A DNA stretch of 64,000 nt from Thermaerobacter sp. FW80 (GTDB taxonomy: Bacteria; Bacillota; Sulfobacillia; Thermaerobacterales; Thermaerobacteraceae). A program made the translations under genes and the position numbers. Every line of letters begins with the position of its first letter. Positions within the stretch are counted from its first letter, which is position 1. This document shows positions 8,640-17,035 of this stretch, piece by piece. The notes under the pieces are model-generated. The model was not told the origin of the DNA, did not search any database, and saw nothing but the letters and a program-made list of their open reading frames with translations. The stretch spans positions 310,001 through 374,000 of the forward strand of contig NZ_CP037895.1 in NCBI RefSeq assembly GCF_004634385.1, in the 5' to 3' direction.

Positions 8640-8762
8640 TCCCGGTGGCACCTCGCCCTGCCGGGCCCACGCCGTCCACTCCGCCTGGGTCCGGCCCTCG
8701 CGCCCCCTCCGGCTGCCGCGGGCGGCCGCGCGGCCCCCGGCCCACGGCCGCCCGTGCCGCCC

Positions 8763-8804
8763 CGGCCGGGGCCCGGCCCGGCTGCCCGGGCCGGGCCCCG
8801 GCCG
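8763..8804. terminator. 19-bp perfect GC hairpin facing the convergent gene
   Basis: CGGCCGGGGCCCGGCCCGG pairs with its exact complement across a 4-base loop (CTGC). It lies 94 bp beyond the stop of the minus-strand gene at 8898-9527, as the first hairpin does for the plus-strand gene. It also lacks a T-tract. The gap 8581-8897 otherwise contains no gene. Confidence 0.5.
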
Positions 8805-8897
8805 TCCCAACGCGCCGCCTGACTCGAGCGATCGAGCGTGGCGTGCGTTGCCGTCGACGCCCTCGGGGTTGCCGTGGAGCGCGGGAGGCGGGCGCGA

Positions 8898-9527
8898 TCA
8901 TGGGCGGCCGCCCGCAGGGGTGCCCGCCTCCCCAGCGGGGCCGAGGACCTCCTGGGCGAGGGAGTCCTCGCCCTCCAGGGTGATGGTGACCCCCCAGTAG
9001 TGGCGGTCGCCGCCCGGCACCGTCTCGTGGTTGAACACGAAGTAGTCCAGGTCGTGGACGATGCGATGGGCCACCCGGACGCGATCGGCGTCGCGCCGGG
9101 CATAGCCTTCCTCGAGCGCCTTGGCGAAGGCTTGCAGGTCCCTCCCCACGCTGGCGGGCGTGAGCCGCGGCGCCACGTCGCGCAGGAAGCGCAGGGCGTC
9201 GCCTTCCAGCACCTCGCGCACCGCGTCCCAGGCCGGGCTCTGCCGGTCGCGCAGGAGCGAGAGGTGCCCCCAGCCGGCGATCTGGTTCATCCGCTCGTGG
9301 ACGGCGCGGACGTTCTTCTCGGCCCGTTCGAGCTCCTCGGGCGTGGCGGCGGCGAGGCTCTGGCTGATGGCCTGGATCCGCTCGGCGTCGGGTTCGCGGC
9401 CCCCGCCCAGGACGGCCAGGGCCGCCTCGCGCCAGGCACCGCCGGCCGGCGTGAACAGCCAGGCCACGGCGCCTGCCAGCACCGCGACGGTCAACCCGGC
9501 GGTCACCCGCCGCCACCAGGGGGCCAT
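8898..9527 (-). CDS. Membrane-anchored protein of unknown function
   Basis: A 209-residue protein with one N-terminal hydrophobic segment (VTAGLTVAVLAGAVAWLFTP, residues about 8-27) and a soluble remainder, probably outside the membrane. I do not recognise the family. Visible features are an Ala/Glu-rich helical region (ERAEKNVRAVHERMNQIAGW) and a His/Asp/aromatic-rich C-terminal block, RVAHRIVHDLDYFVFNHE followed by HYWGVTITLEG, which could hold a ligand or metal. ATG 9527 (MAPWWRR) is preferred because it places the hydrophobic segment near the N-terminus; the frame is open further up. It lies downstream of the metal transporter operon, 141 bp away, in the same direction. Confidence 0.7.
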   Translation of the reverse strand: MAPWWRRVTAGLTVAVLAGAVAWLFTPAGGAWREAALAVLGGGREPDAERIQAISQSLAAATPEELERAEKNVRAVHERMNQIAGWGHLSLLRDRQSPAWDAVREVLEGDALRFLRDVAPRLTPASVGRDLQAFAKALEEGYARRDADRVRVAHRIVHDLDYFVFNHETVPGGDRHYWGVTITLEGEDSLAQEVLGPAGEAGTPAGGRP

Positions 9528-9667
9528 CCTCTCCCTCCCCGGCCAGGAACGTCCTGCCAAGGCCATGGTAGCCCGCGGTTAGCGCCGTGCCAAGCCGCCC
9601 GGCGGTGCCAGCGGCGGGCAGGTCGCCGGACCCGCCGCGAGTCCGACCCGCATCCCGTTCAGCGGCC

Positions 9668-10723
9668 TCATCGTCCGGATCGCAGGGCGGCGGTGATGAC
9701 CCGCACGTTGTGGCGCATCATGCCGAGGTACGTCTCCGCGCCGCTGCCCGGCGGCCCCACCGAGTCGGCGTAGAGGCGACCGCCGATGGGTACGCCCGCC
9801 TGGGCCGCCAGTTCTTCCATCAGCTTGGGGTTGATGGTCGACTCGACGAAGGCCGGGACGCCGTAGCGCCGCAGGTTCCCCATCAGGCGGGCCAGGTCGG
9901 CCGCCGACGGCTCCTCTTCGGTGCTGATGCCCCAGACGGTGTCCACCACCCGCAGTCCGTAGCGCCGGCCGAAGTACCGGTAGGCGTCGTGGGTGGTGAC
10001 CAGGAGCCGCCGCTCCGGGGGCACCGCCGCCACCTGCCGCGCGATCCAGCGGTCCAGCTCCGCCAGCTCCGCCCGGTACCGGTCGGCCTGCCGCCGGTAG
10101 AAGGCGGCGCCCGCGGGGTCGATCCCGATCAGGGCGTCGCGGATCACGTCCACGTAGCCCATCACCCGCACCGGGTCCATCCACAGGTGGGGATCGGCGC
10201 GGCCGGGATCGCCGGGCCAGGGCAGGGGATCGGCATCCACGGCCTCCGCGACCCGCACGACCCGGGGAAGCGCCCGGCGGTCCGGGCGTGCGTCCAGCAG
10301 GCGCTCGGCCCAGAGGTCGAGCCCGTACCCGTTGAGCAACACCAGGTGGGCGCGGTGCACGGCCAGGGCGTCCCGCGGCACGGGCTCGTAGCTGTGCGGG
10401 TCCTGGCCGGGGGCCAGCAGGCTGTGGACCCGTACCCGCGGCCCGCCCACCTGGGTGGCGAGGTCCGCCAGGATCGTGGTGCTGGCCACCACCAGCGGCC
10501 GCGGATCCCCGGGGCCGGCGATCTGCGCCCTCCAGCCGCGACCGGCGGCGAGCACCGCGGCGAAGGCCATCAGCACCAGCAGCAGGATCACCGGCAGGGC
10601 CCGGGGGAGGCGGCGCAGGACCCGGTCCACGGCGCGGGGGGTCGAGGCGCCGGCCCCATGGGCCGGCGGGGGGCGGCCTGCCCCACGCCGCGGGGCCGCG
10701 ATGCCCCGTGCCCGGACGAGCAC
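9668..10723 (-). CDS. Metal (Mn/Zn-type) ABC transporter substrate-binding protein
   Basis: A cluster A-I (TroA/ZnuA/MntA) binding protein. A signal-anchor region (LPVILLLVLMAFAAVLAAG) precedes VVASTTILADLATQVGG. Metal-ligand candidates follow in order: His in GQDPHSYEPVP, His in DPHLWMDPV, Glu in the PAFVESTINPK region, and Asp in LYADSV. It lacks the long His-rich loop of many ZnuA proteins, which favours Mn or Fe over Zn. The open frame is 351 residues; GTG 10630 (MDRVLRRLPRALP) would give a more ordinary signal peptide, so the first 31 residues are doubtful. It is the last gene of the operon, 52 bp after the permease-regulator fusion. Confidence 0.9.
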   Translation of the reverse strand: MLVRARGIAAPRRGAGRPPPAHGAGASTPRAVDRVLRRLPRALPVILLLVLMAFAAVLAAGRGWRAQIAGPGDPRPLVVASTTILADLATQVGGPRVRVHSLLAPGQDPHSYEPVPRDALAVHRAHLVLLNGYGLDLWAERLLDARPDRRALPRVVRVAEAVDADPLPWPGDPGRADPHLWMDPVRVMGYVDVIRDALIGIDPAGAAFYRRQADRYRAELAELDRWIARQVAAVPPERRLLVTTHDAYRYFGRRYGLRVVDTVWGISTEEEPSAADLARLMGNLRRYGVPAFVESTINPKLMEELAAQAGVPIGGRLYADSVGPPGSGAETYLGMMRHNVRVITAALRSGR

Positions 10724-10775
10724 GGGTCGCGTCCCTCGGCGGGCAGGGCGTACCCCGTCCGCCGGCCGGTGCCCC

Positions 10776-12629
10776 TCATGGCCGCTTCACCGGGCCGTCG
10801 GCACCGTCGCCCGGCCGCGTCGACCCTTCGCCGGGGGGATCCCCGTCGTCGGCCGTCCCCACCGTCCCCGCCGCCCCCGCCGCCCCACTGGGCGGCCCCT
10901 CGTCCGAGGCGCGCTGCGCCCCCTCGGCAGGCGCCGCGTCCACCGGGGCGACGTAGAGACAGCCCGCCTCCCGGTCGCCCAGCCAGAGGGTGGAGCCGGG
11001 CCCGGCGGGTGCGCCGGCCCCCGGCTGCCCGTCGCCTGCGTCCCGCGGCCGCACCTGGAGCCGGATGCGCCCTGCCTCCCGCCCCAGCACCCGGACCCGG
11101 GCGCCCGGCACCAGGCCGCTGCGGCGGAGCCGGGCCAGGAGGTGCGAGTCCTCGTCGTCCACCCGGACCACCACGGCCTCCCGACCCGCCGGGATTCGAT
11201 CCAGGCCGACCGGCCGGGGCCCCGCCTCCCCCGGGACCTCGCCCGCCGCGGTCGGGATCGGCGCCCCGTGGGGATCCCGCGCGGGATGGCCCAGGGCCTC
11301 GGCCATCTCCTCCGCCAGGTGGGGCGGCGTGGCGTGCTCCAGCTGGTGGGCGACCTCGTGGACGTCCTCCCACGCCATGCCCGCCACGTCCGTCAGGTAC
11401 CGCTCCCAGAGGCGGTGGGTGCGAATGAGCCGGCGCGCCTCCCGCACCCCCGCCGCCGTCAGGCGGGCGCCCCCGGGGACCCCCATGCCGAGCCCGGCGA
11501 GCCGGCCGAAGCGGCCGAGCCGGCGGACGCTTGCCAGTCCCCCGGCGCGGCGGGCACCGGGCCGGGGGCGGTCGCCGGCCTCCCACGTTGCCAGTCCGCG
11601 GGCCACTAGGCGAGCCAGGGCCCCGTGCACCTCGCGCCGGGAGAGACCCGTCCAGGCCACCAGGGCCTCCACTGCCACGGGCGCAGCCGACCTGCCGTCC
11701 GCCGCGCCCTCCTCGGTGCCCAGCTCGTGGAGCGCCTTGAGCACGTCCTCCGCCGCCACCACTCGCGCCAGGCGACGACGCTCCAGGGTGCGGGCGAGCA
11801 GCCCCTGTTCCGGCGCCAGGACCAGCGCCACGGCGAACGCCCCCATGGCCACCAGCACCATGGCCGGTCCCGAGGCCACGTTGAGGTAGAACGAGAGGTA
11901 GAGCCCCGTGATGGCGGCCACGACGCCGAGCCCCACCGCCAGCCCGATCATCGCCGGGAAGCGTCGCACGAGGAGATACGCCGTGGCCGGCGGTGTCACC
12001 AGCATGGCCAGGGCCAGGACCACCCCGACGGCCTGCAGGGCGGCGACCAGCGTCGCCGAGACGAGCAGCATCATCAGGTAGTGCAGGGCGCGGGTGGGCA
12101 GGCCCGCCACCTCGGCGGTCAGGGGATCGAAGGCCCACAGCTGCAGCTCCTTGAAGAGCAGCAGGACCAGCCCCACGGCGGCCGCGGCCACCCCGACCAT
12201 CAGCACCAGGTCCGTCCGCGACACGCCGAGCACGTTGCCGAACAGGATGTGGAACACGTCCACGCTGCTGCGGGCGCGGCTCAGGATGGCGAGACCCGCG
12301 GCGAAGGCGCCGAGGAACAGCAATCCCGTCGCCGCGTCGGACTTGAGGCGGGTGTTGCGCTCGAGGAAGCCGATGCCGACCGCCGTCAGGAGGGCGCTGG
12401 CGAGGGCGCCGGTGAAGTAGGGCCAGCCGAGCAGGTAGGCGACAGCGACGCCGGGCAGCACCGCGTGGGAGATGGCGTCGCCCAGGAGGGACCAGCGGCG
12501 GACCAGGAGGAAGCTGCCGGTGACGGCGCCGGCCACGGCCACCAGCACGCCGGCCAGCAGGGCGCGCACCATGAAGGGGTACCGCAGCGGCTCCACCAGG
12601 ATCCCCAGCCAGCCGGGCTCACCGCTCAC
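10776..12629 (-). CDS. Mn/Fe ABC permease fused to a DtxR/MntR-type regulator with FeoA-like domain
   Basis: A 617-residue fusion. Residues about 1-280 are an ABC-3 permease with eight or so membrane segments (LLVRRWSLLGDAISHAVLPG, LKSDAATGLLFLGAFAAGLA, AVGVVLALAMLVTPPATAYL). Residues about 285-360 form a winged helix (VEALVAWTGLSRREVHGALA). Residues about 395-470 are a DtxR dimerisation/metal domain: THRLWERYLTDVAGMAWEDV then HEVAHQLEHATPP and PHGAPIP, with His, His, Glu and His in the places of DtxR His79, Cys102, Glu105 and His106. A FeoA/SH3-like domain (LLARLRRSGLVPGARVRVLG) follows, then a disordered Gly/Asp tail. GTG 12629 overlaps the ATPase stop (GTGA). Chlamydia has a comparable YtgC-YtgR fusion that is cleaved to release the repressor. 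Confidence 0.93.
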   Translation of the reverse strand: MSGEPGWLGILVEPLRYPFMVRALLAGVLVAVAGAVTGSFLLVRRWSLLGDAISHAVLPGVAVAYLLGWPYFTGALASALLTAVGIGFLERNTRLKSDAATGLLFLGAFAAGLAILSRARSSVDVFHILFGNVLGVSRTDLVLMVGVAAAAVGLVLLLFKELQLWAFDPLTAEVAGLPTRALHYLMMLLVSATLVAALQAVGVVLALAMLVTPPATAYLLVRRFPAMIGLAVGLGVVAAITGLYLSFYLNVASGPAMVLVAMGAFAVALVLAPEQGLLARTLERRRLARVVAAEDVLKALHELGTEEGAADGRSAAPVAVEALVAWTGLSRREVHGALARLVARGLATWEAGDRPRPGARRAGGLASVRRLGRFGRLAGLGMGVPGGARLTAAGVREARRLIRTHRLWERYLTDVAGMAWEDVHEVAHQLEHATPPHLAEEMAEALGHPARDPHGAPIPTAAGEVPGEAGPRPVGLDRIPAGREAVVVRVDDEDSHLLARLRRSGLVPGARVRVLGREAGRIRLQVRPRDAGDGQPGAGAPAGPGSTLWLGDREAGCLYVAPVDAAPAEGAQRASDEGPPSGAAGAAGTVGTADDGDPPGEGSTRPGDGADGPVKRP

Positions 12630-13471
12630 GGGCGCACCACCCCCGCCAGGGCGACGCGATCGAGGTAGGTCAGGCGGCCGCCGTAGGTCTGGCGCAGCCG
12701 CTCGGGAGTCATGACCTCGGCCGGCGGCCCGAAGGCGATGATGCGCCCGTTGACCAGCGCCACCCGGTCGTAGTGGTCGATCCCGCCCAGGTCGTGGTCG
12801 ACCACCAGGATCGTCCGGCCCGCGTCCCGCAGCCGGGCCAGCAGCCGCCGCACCACCTCCTGGGTGGCCGCGTCCACGCCGGCAAAGGGCTCGTCGAGGA
12901 GGATGAGATCGGCGTCCTGGGCCAGGGCGCGGGCGATGAACACCCGCTGCTGCTGGCCGCCGGAGAGGGCGGCCAGGGGCCGGTCGGCGTAGGCCGCCAT
13001 CCCCACCTCCTCCAGGGCCTCCGCGACCCGGCGACGGTCGGCGGGGCCGGGGCGGCGCAACCACCCCAGGTGCGGCACGCGCCCCATCATGACCACGTCG
13101 GCCACAGTGGCCGGGAAGTCCCAGTCGATCAGCTCCCGCTGGGGCACGTAGGCGATGCGCCGCCGCTGGGTGGCCACGGGCTTGCCGAAGATGCGCACCG
13201 TGCCCGCCGCCGGCCGCACCAGTCCCAGGATCGCCTTGAAGAGCGTGGACTTGCCGGCCCCGTTGGGGCCGACGAAGGCCACCAAGAGCCCCGGCGGCAC
13301 GGTCAGGCGGACGCCGCGCAGCACGGGTCGGTGATCGTAGGCCACGTAGAGGTTGCGCAGCTCGACGGCGGGCGGCGGTGCGGACGCCGAATCCCCCCTG
13401 GACGGCGCCCACGCCCGTCGTGCCTTGGCCGCGGGGGATCTCGGCCCGTCGCGGCCCTTCGGGTCATCCAT
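12626..13471 (-). CDS. Metal ABC transporter ATPase
   Basis: A 281-residue ATPase of the metal/TroB group. Walker A is GPNGAGKSTLFK, the Q-loop is in YVPQRELIDWDFPATVADVV (typical of Mn/Zn importers), the signature is LSGGQQQRVFIARALAQ, Walker B LILLDEPFAG, and the H-loop VVDHDLGGID. About 35 residues before VELRNLYVAYDHRP are charged and low-complexity. It is the first gene of the operon. ATG 13471 lies 69 bp downstream of the palindrome at 13540-13555, so the operon is probably controlled by its own fused regulator. Confidence 0.95.
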   Translation of the reverse strand: MDDPKGRDGPRSPAAKARRAWAPSRGDSASAPPPAVELRNLYVAYDHRPVLRGVRLTVPPGLLVAFVGPNGAGKSTLFKAILGLVRPAAGTVRIFGKPVATQRRRIAYVPQRELIDWDFPATVADVVMMGRVPHLGWLRRPGPADRRRVAEALEEVGMAAYADRPLAALSGGQQQRVFIARALAQDADLILLDEPFAGVDAATQEVVRRLLARLRDAGRTILVVDHDLGGIDHYDRVALVNGRIIAFGPPAEVMTPERLRQTYGGRLTYLDRVALAGVVRP

Positions 13472-13539
13472 GGCGATGCCCCCGTTTCCTTCGACGGATG
13501 CGCTGCGGAATCGCTGCGGAATTCGCTTCACCCAACATT

Positions 13540-13555
13540 TTTGCACAAGTGCAAA
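13540..13555. promoter_or_regulatory. Palindromic operator candidate for the metal operon
   Basis: TTTGCACAAGTGCAAA: two perfect 7-bp arms around AA, set in an unusually AT-rich stretch 69-84 bp before the ATPase ATG. Size and symmetry fit an MntR/DtxR-family box. The fused regulator in the same operon is the obvious candidate to bind it. This is inference; no binding data exist here. Confidence 0.6.
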
Positions 13556-13629
13556 TCCGGGGCAAGCCCCGTCGCCCCGAGTGCCGCCGGCGAGGCGCAG
13601 AGGCGGGCCGCGGCGTGTCGCCGGCGACC

Positions 13630-14286
13630 CTAGCCGTCCCAGCCCGTCGGTCCGCCCTGGGGGCGCGGGACCGCGGGTCGGACGCGCGCGTCGGCGGGGA
13701 CGCGGCCGTTGCGGCCGGGTTCGTCCGCCATGCGGTCCCGTCCGCCTTGGGCGGTCCGCCTGGGGGCAGCCCCGCCGGTCCCGGGGCGGGACGAACCGGC
13801 CTCTCCGCCGCCGGGATCCGCGTCGCCGCCGTCTTCGGGAGGGCGCGCGTTGGGCCGCGGCACCTCGATCACGGCGATCTCCATCCAGCGGCCGTCCATC
13901 CAGGTGTTGGCGTAGATCAGGTCGGGCTGCCCGTCCGCCTCCAGGCGGGGGTAGAGGTGAAAGCGCAGTCCCGCGACGTCCGCCGCGTTGTAGAAGCCGG
14001 AGTAGTACAGGATGTCCAACACCTGCTCCGCCAGGGCCAGCGCCTCCCGGCGGTCGGGGCGGACCACCGTGCCGTCTTCCCGCAGCGTGGTCTCCATGAA
14101 GACCTGGGCCAGATCGTTCAGCACCCGCGGGTCGTAGGGGTGGTCGCGGCGCGGGCGGGAGTAGCCCTGGCGCACCGGCCGCCCCGCGCCGGGGCGGCGG
14201 CCGGGCTCGGCGCCGGGTCCTTCGCCTCCGGCCTCGGGAGACCCGTCGGGGGAGGGTGCCCCGTGGTCCCCGTGCTCTCGATCCAT
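13630..14286 (-). CDS. Conserved-looking hypothetical protein
   Basis: A 218-residue product that I do not recognise. Its ends are low-complexity (Gly/Pro/Arg-rich), but the middle third looks like a folded domain: DPRVLNDLAQVFMETTLRED, AEQVLDILYYSGFYNAADVA, RFHLYPRLEADG, and IYANTWMDGRWMEIAVIEVP. Mixed hydrophobic and polar composition, with Trp, Tyr and Phe, makes this more credible than the shadow frames around it. ATG 14286 is the first start after upstream low-complexity sequence. It lies upstream of the metal operon on the same strand, but with the operator between them it is probably a separate unit. The motif element is at 13790. Confidence 0.6.
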   Translation of the reverse strand: MDREHGDHGAPSPDGSPEAGGEGPGAEPGRRPGAGRPVRQGYSRPRRDHPYDPRVLNDLAQVFMETTLREDGTVVRPDRREALALAEQVLDILYYSGFYNAADVAGLRFHLYPRLEADGQPDLIYANTWMDGRWMEIAVIEVPRPNARPPEDGGDADPGGGEAGSSRPGTGGAAPRRTAQGGRDRMADEPGRNGRVPADARVRPAVPRPQGGPTGWDG

Positions 14287-14694
14287 GACACGTCGCCTCG
14301 CTTGTCGGCCCGCGGCAGGGCGGGACGCCCTCCCGGCCTGCACCCGGACCGCGGACGCCTTCGGGCGACGGTGCCGCCCGCCGCGCCGGGCAGGCCGCCC
14401 GCGCTGGCCCGCCCCGCCGGCCGACCCGGGTGCCGCAGCGGACGCTCGGGCGGGTTCCGCCCTGCCGGACCCGGGGCGAGCCGAGGGCGGGTCTCGCGCC
14501 GGATCCGGGAGCGGGGCCAGGTCGCGTCCGGGGCGGATCCCGCTGGCCCTGGGGCCGCCCGTCCACGGGCCGGCGGTCCCGAGCCCGGGCCCTGGCCGAC
14601 CTCGGCCGGCGGGCCCCTGGTCGGCCTGGCCTCGCGGCCCCCTGGCCGACCGGGGCTCGCCTCCGTCGCCTAACGATGAATGATAGCACAGCCT
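14287..14694. other. Gap of about 400 bp with no supported gene
   Basis: Very GC-rich sequence between the hypothetical gene and the C-rich repeat block. All six frames give Arg/Gly/Pro-rich shadow translations. I see no promoter, RNA or conserved peptide. Confidence 0.5.
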
Positions 14695-15060
14695 TCCCCC
14701 CGCAGGCCCGACGACGGCCCCCACACCCCCACGACCCGCGGCCCCCTGACGGCCGTCCGCCACACCCATGCCCTCCACCCCGTCCCGACGCCCGCTCGTC
14801 GCCCCCACGACCCCCGGCCGCCCCGACGGCCGTCCCCCACCCCCACACCCCCCACCCCGTCCCGACGCCCGCCCGTCGCCCCCGCGACCCTACACCCCGC
14901 CCCGACCACCCCACGGCCCCGCACGACCCCACGGCTCCGTCCCCACGACCCCACGTCCCCGGCCGACCCCACGCCGATCCCCCGCGCCCGATGCGCGGCG
15001 GCCCGAGACCCCACGCTCGACGCCCGACAAGCCGAGGCCGCACGTCCCCATATGACCCCA
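14695..15060. repeat. C-rich (plus) / G-rich (minus) block with a 77-bp duplication
   Basis: The plus strand is dominated by runs such as CCCCACGACCCC. Two about 77-bp units, near 14729-14804 and 14806-14882, share GACGGCCGTCC, then CACCCCGTCCCGACGCCCG, then TCGTCGCCCCC-type segments. Short CCCACGACCCC copies continue to about 15020. The minus strand therefore has many G-tracts with quadruplex potential. No gene is supported in the block; the Mur ligase gene ends at 15182. Confidence 0.75.
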
Positions 15061-15181
15061 GGTGACGCCCCCGCGCCCGAGCGGGCGCCGGTTCGACCGC
15101 CGGCGGAAAGGCAAAACGCCCTGCTCCGGCCCACCCACCACCGGCGCGGCCCCCTCTACCGCCCATCCCACCCGGCCCAGG

Positions 15182-17035
15182 CTACGGCCGGTCGCCGCCG
15201 GGGGTCCGTGCCAAGGCCTGACGGGCGGGCATCGTCACCGCCCCGCGGGCCGGCCCGGCCGCCCCGCCTGGGACGACCCGGCGACCCGCCGCAGGGGGGA
15301 CGGCCTCGGCAACGGAGCCGTCCAGCGCCGCGGCGGCATCGGGCCCGTGCCGTCGCCCGTCGGCACCCCGGCCCTCGGCAAGGATGGCGCGTAGATAGGC
15401 GGCCCCCGCATCCATCCCCTGCGCCCCGAGGAGCAGCAGCAGGTCCCCCGCTCCAAGGCGCGCGACGGCCGCGGCCACGGCGTCGGGCAGCCGGGCGAAG
15501 GTGAGGACCTGCGGCGGTTCGAGGCCTCCGGCTGCCAGGCCCGCCAGACACGCCTCCCATTCGCCGGGCTGCACCGCATCACGGGGCGCCGTGTCGCCGT
15601 GGCTGGCCGTCACCACGACCTCCGCCCCCGTCCGCCGCGCCTCGCAGGCCAGCTGCAGCCCGTTGGCGTAGTTGATCGCCTCCCCGCGTCCACCGCGCAC
15701 GGCGTAGACCGCCACCAACCGCCGGTGGGGCAGGCGGGAGGCCACGCCGAAGCAGGCCGCCAGGCTGTCCGGCCGGCCGGCGGTGTCGTCGATCACCGTG
15801 AACGGTTCGCGCAGGACCACCTCGGTGCGCCGCCGTGGCGGGCGAAAACGCGGCACCGCCTGGGCCACCTGCTGCGGACTGAGGCCAAGCCACAGGGCGG
15901 CGCCGACGGCCGCCACCACGTTCAGCGCGTGGTGGGAGCCCAGCAGCTGGGTGTCGACGGCAAGGCGCCGCGCCGCGGTCCCCTCTTCCGGACGAACCCG
16001 GCCCGCCGGCGGCGCCAGGTCGGCCGCGCGCCTACGCACGGACGACGGCCACCCGGACGGCAGCTCCAGCCAGAGCCGGTTCGTCCAGGGGAGGGAGGCC
16101 GGGGCCGGCCCCTGCGCACCGTGGGGGAGGGCGCCGTCGCGCCGCGGGGGAGTGCCATCGCGGCAGGCCCCGGCCCCGTGCCCGCCGGGTTCCGCCAACG
16201 GCACCATCGCCTCGGCGAGCAGCCGCAGCGCTCCCTGGGGGCCCCGTCCAAACGGGACCACCGGCGCCCGGGCGAAGCGACCGAGCCGCAGGGCCGCCTC
16301 CCCGGCGTGCATCAACAGGCCGCCGTCGGCGGGCACCATCGCCACGAATCGTCCCTTGGCGGCGGCGTAGTGCTCGTAGGTGGGATGGTATTCCAGGTGC
16401 TCGAGCGGCGCGAGGTTCGTCACCACCCCGAGGTCGAAGGCCACGTCGTCGACCCGTCCCTGATCGGCGCCCTGGGACGACACCTCCATGACCGCCGCCC
16501 GACAGCCGTCGTCCACCATCTCCCGGAGATGGCGGTGGAGGTCGAGGGGGTCCGGGGTCGTCAAGTGGCCCGGCCGGCGGCGACGGCCGGTGTCGACCAC
16601 CAGTGAGCCCATCACGCCGGTCGCGATCCCCGCCGCCGTCAGCAGGTGGTGCAACAGCAAGGTGGTGGTCGTCTTCCCCGTGGTGCCCGTCACGCCGACG
16701 ACCACCAGGCGGCGGGAGGGATGGCCGTAGCGGTTGGCCGCCAGCCGCGAGAGGGCCCTGCGCGCCGAGGGGGCCCGGAGCCAGGTCACGCCGGGCGGAA
16801 GCGGCAGCGCCGGCGCCTGCTCGGCGACCACCACCCGCGCGCCGCGGCGCAGCGCCTCGCCCGCGAAGGCCGCGCCGTCGTGACGACGACCGGGGACCGC
16901 GACGAAGAGGTCGCCGGGTTCGACCTGCGCCGAGTGGCTGCGGATCTCCGCCACCCGCGCCGGCAACGGATCGCCGCTGGCGACGAAGGTCAAGCCGTCG
17001 AGCAGCTGCCCGAGGTCCAGCGCCATCGAGCCCAT
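15182..17035 (-). CDS. MurE-like Mur ligase, divergent paralogue
   Basis: A 617-residue ATP-dependent amide ligase with MurE architecture: N-terminal domain (ALDLGQLLDGLTFVA, HSAQVEPGDLFVAVPG), central ATPase with the P-loop GVTGTTGKTTTTLLLHHLL, TPDPLDLHRHLREMVDDG, AVMEVSSQGADQGR and VTNLAPLEHLEYHPTYEHYA, and a C-terminal domain. The C-terminal domain departs from MurE: where MurE has DYAHTPDSL and the amino-acid-selecting DNPR motif, this protein has IDDTAGRPDSLAACF and no DNPR. Its substrate may therefore not be the standard UDP-MurNAc dipeptide and diamino acid. A roughly 40-residue disordered insert and a Gly/Ala-rich tail are present. ATG 17035 follows GGGAGGGGGG. Confidence 0.85.
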   Translation of the reverse strand: MGSMALDLGQLLDGLTFVASGDPLPARVAEIRSHSAQVEPGDLFVAVPGRRHDGAAFAGEALRRGARVVVAEQAPALPLPPGVTWLRAPSARRALSRLAANRYGHPSRRLVVVGVTGTTGKTTTTLLLHHLLTAAGIATGVMGSLVVDTGRRRRPGHLTTPDPLDLHRHLREMVDDGCRAAVMEVSSQGADQGRVDDVAFDLGVVTNLAPLEHLEYHPTYEHYAAAKGRFVAMVPADGGLLMHAGEAALRLGRFARAPVVPFGRGPQGALRLLAEAMVPLAEPGGHGAGACRDGTPPRRDGALPHGAQGPAPASLPWTNRLWLELPSGWPSSVRRRAADLAPPAGRVRPEEGTAARRLAVDTQLLGSHHALNVVAAVGAALWLGLSPQQVAQAVPRFRPPRRRTEVVLREPFTVIDDTAGRPDSLAACFGVASRLPHRRLVAVYAVRGGRGEAINYANGLQLACEARRTGAEVVVTASHGDTAPRDAVQPGEWEACLAGLAAGGLEPPQVLTFARLPDAVAAAVARLGAGDLLLLLGAQGMDAGAAYLRAILAEGRGADGRRHGPDAAAALDGSVAEAVPPAAGRRVVPGGAAGPARGAVTMPARQALARTPGGDRP

